DNA from: CBDFMG01 sp965221205 [NCBI: bacterium]
GTDB lineage: Bacteria > SM23-31
Direction of reading: 5' to 3'
Length of the DNA: 64,000 bases
Assembly: GCA_965221205.1 (NCBI GenBank)
Contig: OZ244870.1
Span: 1,426,001-1,490,000 of the forward strand
Part shown: positions 1-8,880 of the stretch, one piece after another
Numbering within the stretch: the stretch's first letter is position 1
Layout: each line of letters opens with the position of its first letter
The notes under the pieces: model-generated
Seen by the model: only the letters and a program-made list of their open reading frames with translations
Told to the model about the DNA's origin: nothing
Databases searched by the model: none
Translations under genes and position numbers: made by a program

Positions 1-588
1 GCAATATTATGCCGACAAAATCCGTGGAGCCGTGGAACTGGCACTTTTTCGTATTACCAATGATCACACAGCAGCGACAGGCAGTTCGAGCACTGGAAGC
101 AGCGGTTGACACATTGGAAATCATACGCCACTGCCGCCAGCAATCAGTATAAGCCGCAACTGCTTGCTACAACACAGCAGCTTGACTGGTGGAAGATCAT
201 GGAAGATGTCGAAATGGACGTCATTATTGCAAAAGAGAACATTCAGCTTTGGTCTGGGGCTCCTCTATTAAGATCTCTTGAAACTGAATTTCAACCGAAA
301 TGGGAAGAATTAAAAGATACATTGACTAAAAATAAAATCGAAGAATTTGCTATCGATATAGAAAAGCTTGGCATAGAATATAGATATTTCCAATTAACGC
401 AATGGGGAAAGAAACTTGCAGCTCAGGCAGGTAGAGGTCCGACATTGATGCCATGTCGAAAACTCTGGAGAGGTTTCCGAATCCGATCAAGGAACATCAA
501 GGAACTTAAAGACAAAAGGTATGCCGAATACATCCGCGGTATGATCAGGAATAATGTGTTTTTCTTCTGGAAAATCTATATATTTTAA
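1..588 (+). pseudogene. Decayed fusion of two gene ends: unidentified enzyme tail plus hybrid histidine kinase tail
   Basis: Coding-like sequence runs through three frames. Bases 2-78 read YYADKIRGAVELALFR, about 81-104 read AVRALEAAV in another frame, and from 106 a third frame continues THWKSYA...QYKPQLLATTQQLDWWKIMEDV. Joined, these look like the C-terminus of one protein that I do not firmly recognise, perhaps a carbohydrate-active enzyme. From about base 240 the text changes to a pattern I know from the extreme C-termini of hybrid sensor kinases (LETEFQPKWEELKDTLTKNK, then IEEFAIDIEKLGIEYRYFQL). Near base 445 the frame breaks again: SDIDAMSKTLERFPNPIKE continues one frame away from the open reading. 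At least three frameshifts and an apparent junction of unrelated tails mark this as a relic. The left part lies outside the window. Confidence 0.55.
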
Positions 589-736
589 GGAACATTTTTC
601 TTTAGCACTTTGTTCAAACGTGGTGTACATTAATGATTTTCTACAAACTAATCTTGCAGTTCAGGCAGGTAGAAGTCCGACATCGATGCCATATCGAAAA
701 CTCTGGAGAGGTTTCCGAATCTGATCAAGGAACTTA
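415..736 (+). repeat. Imperfect direct repeat of a kinase-tail segment (about 80 bp, two copies)
   Basis: About 80 bases starting with CTTGCAG at 415 recur from 653 with only a few substitutions. Both copies encode, in one frame, SDIDA(M/I)SKTLERFPN(P/L)IKE, the end of the hybrid-kinase tail described for the preceding remnant. In the second copy this frame continues ELKDKL. The spacer (about 495-652) has no recognisable coding content. Two copies of a protein tail without the protein suggest repeated insertion, deletion or recombination at the 3' end of a former gene. Confidence 0.7.
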
Positions 737-1248
737 AAGACAAACTGATACTGTTTATGCATTTACTCCATGAATATCTATACAAATAATTGTCTATGTG
801 TATGACATCACAAATAATGTCATATTTCAACACTAACCCAATTTATTCTCTTTTTGATAATTGATATGAGGAATGTCAGATGTAGATACTCGGTTACACA
901 AAGATTCAATTTATGAGACGACTGCAAATTTTCGTGCAGTGTTCGTAACATCACTTCATACTGGTTCCTGAATTCTCGAATAGAAGTCGATATTTCAATG
1001 TAATTGCCCGCTGGAACAACTTCTTGGTGTTTAAATGATTCAAAAATCATTTAAAAAAATGAATCTTTTTCTTACAGTTGATGTCCTGATTTAACGAGCA
1101 TCGCAGGATATAAATAAAGATAGTTGAAAATTTATAGCGTACCCAGAGCATTCAAAAGTATGAATCGTATAATGAAAAACAGTATTTACTGGAGGCGATT
1201 AATGTTAGAACTGTATAGCAATCATACTATGTATAAGGAGAAATGATT
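590..1248. other. Gene-poor stretch with a perfect hairpin
   Basis: Apart from the second kinase-tail copy (653-732) no convincing gene is present. A perfect 11-bp inverted repeat, TTTAAATGATT at 1030-1040 and its complement at 1045-1055 with a 4-base loop, is followed by an A-rich stretch. It could be a weak terminator or a protein-binding site. A minus-strand reading of 76 codons (820-1050) begins inside this hairpin and resembles nothing I know. The last 100 bases should hold the promoter of the next gene, but I could not choose a clear -10/-35 pair. Confidence 0.4.
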
Positions 1249-4200
1249 ATGAAAAGAATGCAATTAAATGAGCTTGTTTTTGTGGCGTATTTCATAGTGC
1301 TTTTCACTATAGCGCAGCCGGGCGATCTTCCGGCGCAAAATGTTTCTGAACTTCTTGAATCGACTGCAAATAATCTTCATTTTCGAAATATCGGTCCCGC
1401 CATCATGGGGGGAAGGATCGATGACATAGCGGTTGTGGAGAGCGATCCCTATACCATATATGTTGGGACCGCTGCCGGAGGTCTATGGAAAACAGTCAAT
1501 AACGGAGTGACCTGGCGGCCGATATTCGACGATCAGAAAACGAGTTCTATCGGTGCTGTCTCCATAGCGCCATCCAATCCGGAAATACTCTGGGTAGGAA
1601 CTGGTGAAGCGAATAACCGGCAAAGTTCATCTTGGGGTAGTGGTGTGATGAAAAGTTATGACGGGGGAACTACCTGGAAACATACCGGTCTGGAAGATAC
1701 ACATCATATCGGCGGGATAGCTATTAATCATACTGATCCGGATGTCGTTTTTATTGCTGCTGCCGGGCACCTTTGGGGACCGAACGAAGACCGGGGGCTA
1801 TACAGAACGCTCGATGGGGGTGATACCTGGGATAAGGTACTGTATACCGATAAAGATACCGGCTGTATCGACGTTATGATGGATCCGTCGAACAATAAGA
1901 TCATCTACGCGGCAATGTATCAGCGGAGAAGAAGAGGATGGGGATTTATCGGCGGTGGATCCGGAAGTGGTCTATATAAATCAGTAGACGGTGGATCGAC
2001 ATGGAAGCAATTGACCAATGGACTTCCGGACGGAGATACCGGCAGGATAGGCATCGATATTTACCTAAAGGATCCGAATGTAGTGTATACCACATATGAG
2101 AACAAAAATGGTGGCGTTTTTAGATCCGAAGACAAAGGCGAATCGTGGGTCAAAATGAGCGATACCAATCCACGACCGATGTATTATAGCACTATCAGGA
2201 TAGATCCGAATAACGATCAGAGGATATGGATGCTCGGTGCACAGATGTTTACATCGGTGGATGGAGGCAAGATATTTGTTACCGATGTTGTCTCGAGGAT
2301 ACATGGAGACCATCAGGCACTCTGGATCAATCCGGCAAATTCGGATCACATGATTATTGGATCGGATGGCGGTATTTATTTTTCATATGACAGAGGCCTG
2401 ACATGGGACTTCATCAATACGCTGCCGCTGGCACAGTTTTATGAGATCGGGTACGATATGCGAGAACCGTATAATGTATACGGGGGATTGCAGGACAACG
2501 GAAGCTGGCAGGGACCATCAGCAACGAAAAACCGTATTGGTATAACCAATGACGATTGGTTCACTGTCGGGGGAGGTGACGGTTTTTACACGCAGATTGA
2601 ACTCACCGATCAGGAACTGCTCTATCTCGAGAGCCAGAACGGTGAATTGATGTTCTTCAATCTTAATACTAAAGAAAGTAAATTCATTTATCCCGAACCC
2701 GGTGACGGTGAAGAGTCGTACAGGTTCAACTGGAATTCTCCGATAGTGGTGTCGTCACACAATTCTGATATAATTTACTTTGGCGGTAATAGACTGTTCA
2801 GATCAGGAGATAAAGGAATCAACTGGACGAGAAGTAAAGATCTCACTAAACAAAAGAACAGGAAAGAACTGCCGTTCATGGGAATGCTTCCCAACGAGAA
2901 TAGCCTTTCGCTCAATGACGGAACTACTTCATACGGAAATATCATAACGATCGCTGAATCACCAGTGACGCAGGGTGTGCTTTGGATAGGTACCGATGAC
3001 GGGAATGTACAACTCACCCGTGATGACGGCGCGACATGGACAGATATGACCGAAAAATTTCCCGGTTTACCTGATGATACATACGTCAGCAGAATCGCTG
3101 CGTCCTATTTTGACGAATCGCGTGTCTATGTAACGTTTGACGGTCATCGGAACAACGATTTTAAGCCCTATGTCTATGTTACGGACAATTTCGGGCGCAC
3201 TTGGCGTTCGATAAACAGCGGCTTGCCTGAGGGTGGTACCGTTAATGTAATAAGAGAACACCACAGGAATCCTGATCTGTTGTTCATCGGAACGGAGCGT
3301 GAAGCATATTTTTCAATCAACCGGGGAATCTCATGGACAAGGTTCAAAAATATCCCGGTCGTTCCGGTTGACGATATTGCAATTCACCCCCGTGAGAATG
3401 ACCTGATCTTCGGAACTCATGGAAGGAGTATCTACATTCTCGATGACATCACTTCACTTGAATTGCTCACTGAGGATGTTCTGGCAAGAGAAATGTATCT
3501 TTTTCCTGTCCGTGATGCAGAACGATTTCAATTTTATAACGGTAAAGCTAATCCCGGATTTAAAATTTTCACCGGTGAAAATCCCGAATTTGGAGCGCTT
3601 ATCACCTACTATTTAAATACTCACCTCGATACCGATGATGAAGTTTTAATCAACATCTATTACGATACAAGTTCAGTCCGTACACTGAAGGGTTCGAAAG
3701 TGAAAGGTTTCAACAGAATCGCATGGGATTTACGCTCGGAAAGTCTCGATGACGATGGCCGTAGCCGGGCACCCTTCGTTCTTCCTGGTGATTATACGAT
3801 CGAATTATCGGTGAAGGGAATGAAGGAAACAGTAGCGGTCAGAGTAAAACTCGATCCTCGGATATCGGTTACGATGACCGATTTGCAGGCACAGCGTTCG
3901 GCAGCATTAAGGATTCACAGGATGGAAGTCCTTTCATCGTCAGCAGAGAGAAAAATTCATGATCTTCAAAAACAGGTGACTGAGATATCCGAATCAGAGA
4001 AATCGTTGCAGGTTCTCGGTTCGGTGTCTGATGAGATCCGGTCGCTATCGGATAATCTTCAGAATCTCAACACTCAACTGAGAGGAGAAGGGCAGAGGAT
4101 CAGTGAACGATCTATCTTGAGATTGATCGGAAATCTTGAAGAAAATATTAACGGATATACTGCGGCTCCGACTTCGAGACGGTTGGAACAAATTGGATCT

Positions 4201-4341
4201 TTAGAAATGAAACTTGATTCGATTCTTGACAATCTGAACCGGATAATAACAGTGGAGATCCCCGCGGTCAACAGGAAATTAAATGAATACGGAGCACCAT
4301 TTCTGGATCCGGGTTCAATTATTGAATTATCCGGCAGATGA
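1249..4341 (+). CDS. Secreted Asp-box (BNR/VPS10-like) beta-propeller protein
   Basis: About 1,030 residues. An N-terminal signal peptide (hydrophobic VAYFIVLFTIA, ending near LPAQ) is followed by FRNIGPAIMGGRI, the characteristic opening of the large exported sortilin/VPS10-like propeller family. Repeated Asp-box motifs (SYDGGTTWK, TLDGGDTW, SVDGGSTWK, SYDRGLTWD, TRDDGATW) spread over roughly residues 80-750 indicate two stacked propellers. The last 250 residues form a beta domain and then a Leu/Glu-rich, probably coiled-coil segment. Family members are often annotated as glycosyl hydrolases, but catalytic activity is not established; binding of glycan or peptide is equally possible. AAGGAG at 1235-1240 lies 8 bases before ATG 1249 but only 2 before ATG 1243, so 1249 is preferred. 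It is monocistronic here. Confidence 0.9.
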   Translation: MKRMQLNELVFVAYFIVLFTIAQPGDLPAQNVSELLESTANNLHFRNIGPAIMGGRIDDIAVVESDPYTIYVGTAAGGLWKTVNNGVTWRPIFDDQKTSSIGAVSIAPSNPEILWVGTGEANNRQSSSWGSGVMKSYDGGTTWKHTGLEDTHHIGGIAINHTDPDVVFIAAAGHLWGPNEDRGLYRTLDGGDTWDKVLYTDKDTGCIDVMMDPSNNKIIYAAMYQRRRRGWGFIGGGSGSGLYKSVDGGSTWKQLTNGLPDGDTGRIGIDIYLKDPNVVYTTYENKNGGVFRSEDKGESWVKMSDTNPRPMYYSTIRIDPNNDQRIWMLGAQMFTSVDGGKIFVTDVVSRIHGDHQALWINPANSDHMIIGSDGGIYFSYDRGLTWDFINTLPLAQFYEIGYDMREPYNVYGGLQDNGSWQGPSATKNRIGITNDDWFTVGGGDGFYTQIELTDQELLYLESQNGELMFFNLNTKESKFIYPEPGDGEESYRFNWNSPIVVSSHNSDIIYFGGNRLFRSGDKGINWTRSKDLTKQKNRKELPFMGMLPNENSLSLNDGTTSYGNIITIAESPVTQGVLWIGTDDGNVQLTRDDGATWTDMTEKFPGLPDDTYVSRIAASYFDESRVYVTFDGHRNNDFKPYVYVTDNFGRTWRSINSGLPEGGTVNVIREHHRNPDLLFIGTEREAYFSINRGISWTRFKNIPVVPVDDIAIHPRENDLIFGTHGRSIYILDDITSLELLTEDVLAREMYLFPVRDAERFQFYNGKANPGFKIFTGENPEFGALITYYLNTHLDTDDEVLINIYYDTSSVRTLKGSKVKGFNRIAWDLRSESLDDDGRSRAPFVLPGDYTIELSVKGMKETVAVRVKLDPRISVTMTDLQAQRSAALRIHRMEVLSSSAERKIHDLQKQVTEISESEKSLQVLGSVSDEIRSLSDNLQNLNTQLRGEGQRISERSILRLIGNLEENINGYTAAPTSRRLEQIGSLEMKLDSILDNLNRIITVEIPAVNRKLNEYGAPFLDPGSIIELSGR

Positions 4342-4439
4342 AAGTAACAGCAGGCAATCACAGATTAGTTTTAAGAACGAATACTTGTGTATCAACAGGT
4401 CCATAAATAACCTGATCAAAGTAAATCTGGAGAAAACTT

Positions 4440-5356
4440 ATGAAAGCAATAGTATACACAAGATATGGACCATCTGATGTTCTTCAGCTCAAAGAAGTAG
4501 AAAAACCTACTCCCAAGGACAATGAAGTATTGATAAGGGCGTATGCGACAACAGTAACGTCAAAGGAGTGCGCCTTTCGAGAAAGGGTGACCAATTTGCT
4601 GCAAGACTTTACACTGGTCTCATAAGACCCAAAAATTACTATACTAGGAGAAGAGCTAGCTGGGGAAATTGAAGCAGTAGGCAAAGATGTAAAGCGATTT
4701 AGAGAAGGTGACTAGATTTCTGGATGTATCGGTACCAGTTTTGGTGCTTATACCGCGTACATATGTCTGCCAGGAGAAGGAGTACTGGTGATAAAACCGG
4801 CCAATATGACCTATTAAGAATCCGCATCAATGGTGCCCCTGGAAGTATAGGTACTTTCTCGGTACAGCTTGGCAAGTACTTTGGGGCGGAAGTTACAGAG
4901 GTATGCAGTACCACGAATTTAGAATTGGTGAAATCTCTGGGAGCCGATAAGGTAATTGATTACATTCAAGGGGATTTTACCAAAACCGGCCAGACCTATG
5001 ATATTATTTTTGATTCAGTAGGCAAGAGTTCATATTCACGCTGTAAAAGCTCGCTAAAGCAAAGAGGGGGTTTATCTTTCAACTGTCTTTTTGCTGCCAA
5101 TTATTCTTCAAGTGTTATGGACTTCAAAGATCGGCAGCAAAAAGGCAATGATTGCGGCTACAGGTTTGAGGCTAGCAAGCGAAAAGACTAAATATCTACT
5201 CTTCCTCAAAGAGCATATTGAGGTGGGAAAGATAAAACCGGTCATAGATAAACGCTATCCGCGTTGGAACAGACTGCCGAGGCTCACAGGTATGTCGACA
5301 AAGGGCACAAAAAGGGAAATGTAGTAATAACTGTGGAACATAATAACAAAACCTAA
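4440..5356 (+). pseudogene. Decayed NAD(P)-dependent quinone oxidoreductase-like MDR gene
   Basis: Starts with an intact site (GGAG, ATG 4440) and MKAIVYTRYGPSDVLQLKEV, the opening of zinc-independent medium-chain dehydrogenases. Near 4600 the frame is lost; the continuation reads ILGEELAGEIEAVGKDVKRF with in-frame stops close to 4714 and 4815. The Rossmann part is in a third frame (GAPGSIGTFSVQLGKYFGAE at about 4830, then GADKVIDYIQGDF), and the C-terminus (KKAMIAATGLRLASEKTKY, then [19 protein letters not shown]) needs two more shifts to reach TAA 5354-5356. The total of about 305 codons fits a nearly full-length ancestor of about 320. At least four lesions make it non-functional. Its stop codon overlaps an attC-like element, as cassette genes often do. 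Confidence 0.88.
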
Positions 5357-5476
5357 CAGAGCGTTGCAGTTGACGACGTGGAGCTGTGGTTTTTAATAAT
5401 GTTTCTGAGTTGCGATAGGTTTGGTTGGTCGGACGCCAAGACCCCCCTCCCCGCAACTGAACTTAGGTCGTTATGT
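5351..5476 (+). other. attC-like integron recombination site (candidate)
   Basis: ACCTAAC (5351-5357) matches the attC R'' consensus RYYYAAC, and GTTATGT (5470-5476) matches R' GTTRRRY with one mismatch. Just inside, GTTGCAGTTG (5363-5372) pairs with CAACTGAAC (5454-5462) except for one unpaired G, the extrahelical-base arrangement expected of L''/L'. The unpaired spacers are 5 and 7 bases, and the total of 126 bp is within the known attC range. The R'' box overlaps the stop codon of the upstream decayed oxidoreductase, the usual cassette layout. No integrase or second attC was found, so this would be a stray or relic cassette. Confidence 0.55.
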
Positions 5477-6079
5477 GCAGGAAAATTGAATATGACTGTG
5501 TCGGTTCAGAATCTGTTGGACATTTAGGAGTCTAAAGTTAAGAGACAGTTTGATTTTGCTATAGTGTTTGGATTAGCAGAGCTGTTGAGAGAATATCCAG
5601 CGAATGCAAAACTAAACATTTTACAACTCAGTATCACCCGTACAACCAATCGAATTCCATTTCGGCTTTGCTCAATTTTTTGACTCTTCAACCAACTTGT
5701 CTATTCGTTATAAATCTTCTTAATGGAAAATAAAATTTGAAAAGTTTTTTTGTTTTGGTAGTTGAAGAACTGTCTATGTAGGTGGTATATGACTGAATAA
5801 GAACAGTTTAGAATCAGAAATAACTCTTGTTCTTGCCAAAGGTTTTTATAATATTTAATTCAAAGTATTTGAAGGTTTTGATGACGAACAACCTATAGAA
5901 ACATTTTTAATCGTAATGGAAATAACATTTTGCTGTGCTCGAACAAAATTGTATTGAATACTATAACAGTGAAAAGCTACTGGAGTTATATTACACGATA
6001 CACGATGGCCCATTTTTAACCTGAATACTTAATTTGTTTAAATACTGGAAATGCTGAATTTGCCAATTTGGAGACCGAT
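5477..6079. other. Gene-poor stretch after the attC-like element
   Basis: Directly after the element, AGGA and ATG 5492 open a reading of 63 codons (to TGA 5681-5683) interrupted by one TAG at 5525; the uninterrupted part includes FDFAIVFGLAELLREYPANA. I do not recognise it. It may be the remains of a second cassette gene or chance. The rest, to 6079, is AT-rich with no convincing gene and should contain the promoter for gnd. Confidence 0.35.
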
Positions 6080-7498
6080 ATGAGTGAGCAAAACTTTGGA
6101 ATGATTGGATTAGGTGTCATGGGGCGAAATCTTACCATGAATATCGAAAGAAATGGATTCTCGGTTGTTGGATTCGATAAATATATAAACAAAGAAAATA
6201 CTGCTCTCAAAGTTTTTGAAGGGAAAGACATAATTGTAACACAGTCGATAGGAGAATTACTCAAAAATCTTGAAAAACCACGTATTATAATGATACAGGT
6301 GCCAGCAGGAAACCCTGTCAATTCTGTAATAGGTGATCTCAAACCGCATTTATCTCGTGGTGATGTTATAATCGATAGTGGTAATTCTTTTTTTAAAGAT
6401 ACAAATCTGAGAAATGAAGAATTAAAAAAGGATAAAATTCTTTATATAGGAGCCGGAGTCAGTGGAGGTGAAAAAGGTGCACTGTACGGCCCATCAATAA
6501 TGCCGGGGGGAAATCCTGATGCATGGCCGATAGTTAAACCTATTTTTCAAGCAATATCCGCAAAAATGGATAACGGAACGCCATGCTGCGACTGGATTGG
6601 TAGCGGTGGAGCCGGACATTTTGTCAAAATGGTTCACAACGGCATTGAATACAGCGATATGCAGATGATTTGCGAAGCATATTTTCTTATGGATAAATTC
6701 CTGAAGTTAACTTCTGAAGAAATGAAGGATATATTTGCAGATTGGAATGAAGGTGAGTTGAAAAGCTATTTGATTGAAATTACCAGCAGAATTATGGCAA
6801 AAAAAGATCCAGGAACAGGGAAACCTATGATAAATATAATTCTTGATACTGCCGGTCAAAAAGGAACTGGAAAATGGACGAGCCAGACTGCACTTGATTT
6901 GGGAATTCCCGCACAGACAATCGCAGAAGCTGTATTTGCAAGAACATTGAGCGCAGCTAAAGAAGAACGAGTAGTTGCTGCTAGAGAATTACAGGGCCCG
7001 TCGAATAAATTTAAGGGAAATAAAAAGGAATTTATTGAAAAAATCAAAAAAACCCTTTACGCGTCAAAAATATGCTCTTATGCACAGGGTTTTCAGTTAA
7101 TACGGGCTGCTTCGAAAGAGTATAACTGGAATATAAATGTTGGAAATTTAGCAATGATCTGGCGTGGAGGATGCATAATCCAAGCTCAATTTCTGGATAG
7201 AATCATAGATGTGTATGATAGTAATCCGAATATTCCAAATTTACTATTGGATACCTATTTCAAATCGGTTATGGAATCGTATCAAAATGCTTGGAGAGAC
7301 GTTGTTGTTCAAGCAATTAATTTAGGGGTACCGGTTCCAGCATTCAGCAGCGCATTATCCTATTACGACAGTTATCGAAGCAGTCGATTACCAGCAAATT
7401 TACTCCAGGCCCAAAGAGACTATTTTGGTGCACACAAATATGAACGTGTAGATAGACCGCGAAATCAGTTTTTTCATACAGATTGGTTGAAAGATTAG
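6080..7498 (+). CDS. gnd: 6-phosphogluconate dehydrogenase (decarboxylating)
   Basis: Oxidises 6-phosphogluconate to ribulose 5-phosphate and CO2 with NAD(P), the last oxidative step of the pentose phosphate pathway, in the cytoplasm. The 472 residues are normal for the long form. The nucleotide-binding motif GLGVMGRNL lies at residues 8-16. Substrate-site signatures follow: GAGVSGGEKGALYGPSIMPG, KMVHNGIEYSDMQM and DTAGQKGTGKWT. The C-terminal tail includes ALSYYDSYRSSRLPANLLQA and YERVDRP. GGAG at 6070-6073 is 6 bases before ATG 6080; an upstream TTG at 6068 lacks a site. It is first in a plus-strand group with the racemase, phosphofructokinase and HAD genes. Confidence 0.95.
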   Translation: MSEQNFGMIGLGVMGRNLTMNIERNGFSVVGFDKYINKENTALKVFEGKDIIVTQSIGELLKNLEKPRIIMIQVPAGNPVNSVIGDLKPHLSRGDVIIDSGNSFFKDTNLRNEELKKDKILYIGAGVSGGEKGALYGPSIMPGGNPDAWPIVKPIFQAISAKMDNGTPCCDWIGSGGAGHFVKMVHNGIEYSDMQMICEAYFLMDKFLKLTSEEMKDIFADWNEGELKSYLIEITSRIMAKKDPGTGKPMINIILDTAGQKGTGKWTSQTALDLGIPAQTIAEAVFARTLSAAKEERVVAARELQGPSNKFKGNKKEFIEKIKKTLYASKICSYAQGFQLIRAASKEYNWNINVGNLAMIWRGGCIIQAQFLDRIIDVYDSNPNIPNLLLDTYFKSVMESYQNAWRDVVVQAINLGVPVPAFSSALSYYDSYRSSRLPANLLQAQRDYFGAHKYERVDRPRNQFFHTDWLKD

Positions 7499-7573
7499 AC
7501 CAGTCTTATATAATTGTTCTTAAAATAATTTGTATAAAACAAATATTTTAATTAATTTCTTGCAGGAAACCTC

Positions 7574-8839
7574 ATGATTATTGGGACAGGTTCACGGGAC
7601 GATTTGCTTTCCGAAAAAATAATTTTAGAACTATGTAAAGAGGCTTTCTCTAAAAAGAATCTTAATAATAAACGTGTTCTTGCAATTATTCCCGATAATA
7701 CTCGGACAGCACCCATCGACACTATGTTTAGAATAGTCTTCAATCTGTTGAAAAACCGAGTAAAGTCACTTGATTTTCTTATCGCTCTCGGTACTCATCC
7801 CGCTCTGAGTGAAAAAATGATATATGAAAGAGTAGGTATCACCCGGAAAGAAAGGCAGTCTCTTTATGCTGATGTCAAGTTTTACAATCATGAGTGGAAA
7901 AATCTTGACCAGTTGCAATATATTGGAACAATCGATGAATGTGAGGTTGAAGAAATCTCACATGGATTAATGCGCCAAAATGTGGATATAACGATCAATA
8001 AGCTTGTTTTTGGGTATGATGTACTTTTAATTATAGGCCCTACGTTCCCTCATGAAGTGGTAGGTTTTTCAGGTGGAAATAAATATCTGTTTCCTGGAAT
8101 TGCCGGAGAGAAGACAATACATATGTTTCACTGGCTTGGAGCGCTCATTTCAAATCCATACATTAGTGGCATAAAAGACAATTCTGTTCGACAGATAGTG
8201 GATAAAGCAGCTTCTTTATTACCCATGGAGCGGGTTTGCATGAGTCTTGTTGTAAAAGAAGAAGGTCTTGCGGGTCTTTTTATTGGTATACCGGAAGAGG
8301 CTTATTCAGCTGCAGCAGATCTTTCAAAAGAAATACATATAATTTACAAAAATCATTCATTTAACAAGGTACTGACATGTGCTCCCGCGATGTATAAGGA
8401 CTTGTGGACAGGCGGAAAGTGTATATACAAGCTTGAATCGGTAGTATCGGACGGTGGGGAATTGATAATGTACGCTCCGCATATAACAGAAGTCTCCGTA
8501 ACTCATGGGAAAATACTGGAAAACATTGGCTATCATGCCATGGATTATTTTATAAAAAATTCAACAAAATTCAACAATATCCCGGGAGCATTAAAAGCTC
8601 ATTCAACTCATGTAAAAGGAATTGGTTCTTATGATAACGGCATAGAAAAATCTCGGATTAATGTGGTACTGGCTTCAAAAATTCCTGAACAATTATGTAA
8701 AAAAATAAATCTCGGATATCGTGATCCGAATTCAATTCATATTGATGAATGGAAAAACCGTGAAGATGATGGAGTTTTATTTGTTTCTAAAGCAGGAGAA
8801 ATATTATATCGGCTAAAAGAAGACCCATTCATAAATTGA
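7574..8839 (+). CDS. LarA family nickel-pincer 2-hydroxyacid racemase/epimerase
   Basis: 421 residues of the LarA (DUF2088) family, whose founding member interconverts D- and L-lactate using a nickel-pincer nucleotide. Visible signatures are IIPDNTRTAPIDT (residues about 36-48), GTHPALSEKM (about 75), and HEVVGFSGGNKYLFPGIAG (about 160-178), which carries the lysine used to bind the cofactor in LarA. The family also includes enzymes acting on other 2-hydroxy acids, so lactate is only one candidate. Placement near fucosidases and Fe-ADHs would fit lactate from L-lactaldehyde, a fucose breakdown product. No larB, larC or larE cofactor genes are in the window. Confidence 0.85.
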   Translation: MIIGTGSRDDLLSEKIILELCKEAFSKKNLNNKRVLAIIPDNTRTAPIDTMFRIVFNLLKNRVKSLDFLIALGTHPALSEKMIYERVGITRKERQSLYADVKFYNHEWKNLDQLQYIGTIDECEVEEISHGLMRQNVDITINKLVFGYDVLLIIGPTFPHEVVGFSGGNKYLFPGIAGEKTIHMFHWLGALISNPYISGIKDNSVRQIVDKAASLLPMERVCMSLVVKEEGLAGLFIGIPEEAYSAAADLSKEIHIIYKNHSFNKVLTCAPAMYKDLWTGGKCIYKLESVVSDGGELIMYAPHITEVSVTHGKILENIGYHAMDYFIKNSTKFNNIPGALKAHSTHVKGIGSYDNGIEKSRINVVLASKIPEQLCKKINLGYRDPNSIHIDEWKNREDDGVLFVSKAGEILYRLKEDPFIN

Positions 8840-8880
8840 AGCATTAATTTATTATCCTGCATAAAGAGTGTTCAAAAAAG

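Noticed and set aside
820-1050. 76-codon minus-strand reading
   Set aside because: No ribosome site, begins within a hairpin and resembles no family; treated as chance.
2065-2349. Antisense readings inside large genes (here and at many other places)
   Set aside because: They lie opposite well-supported coding sequence, lack ribosome sites and match no family.
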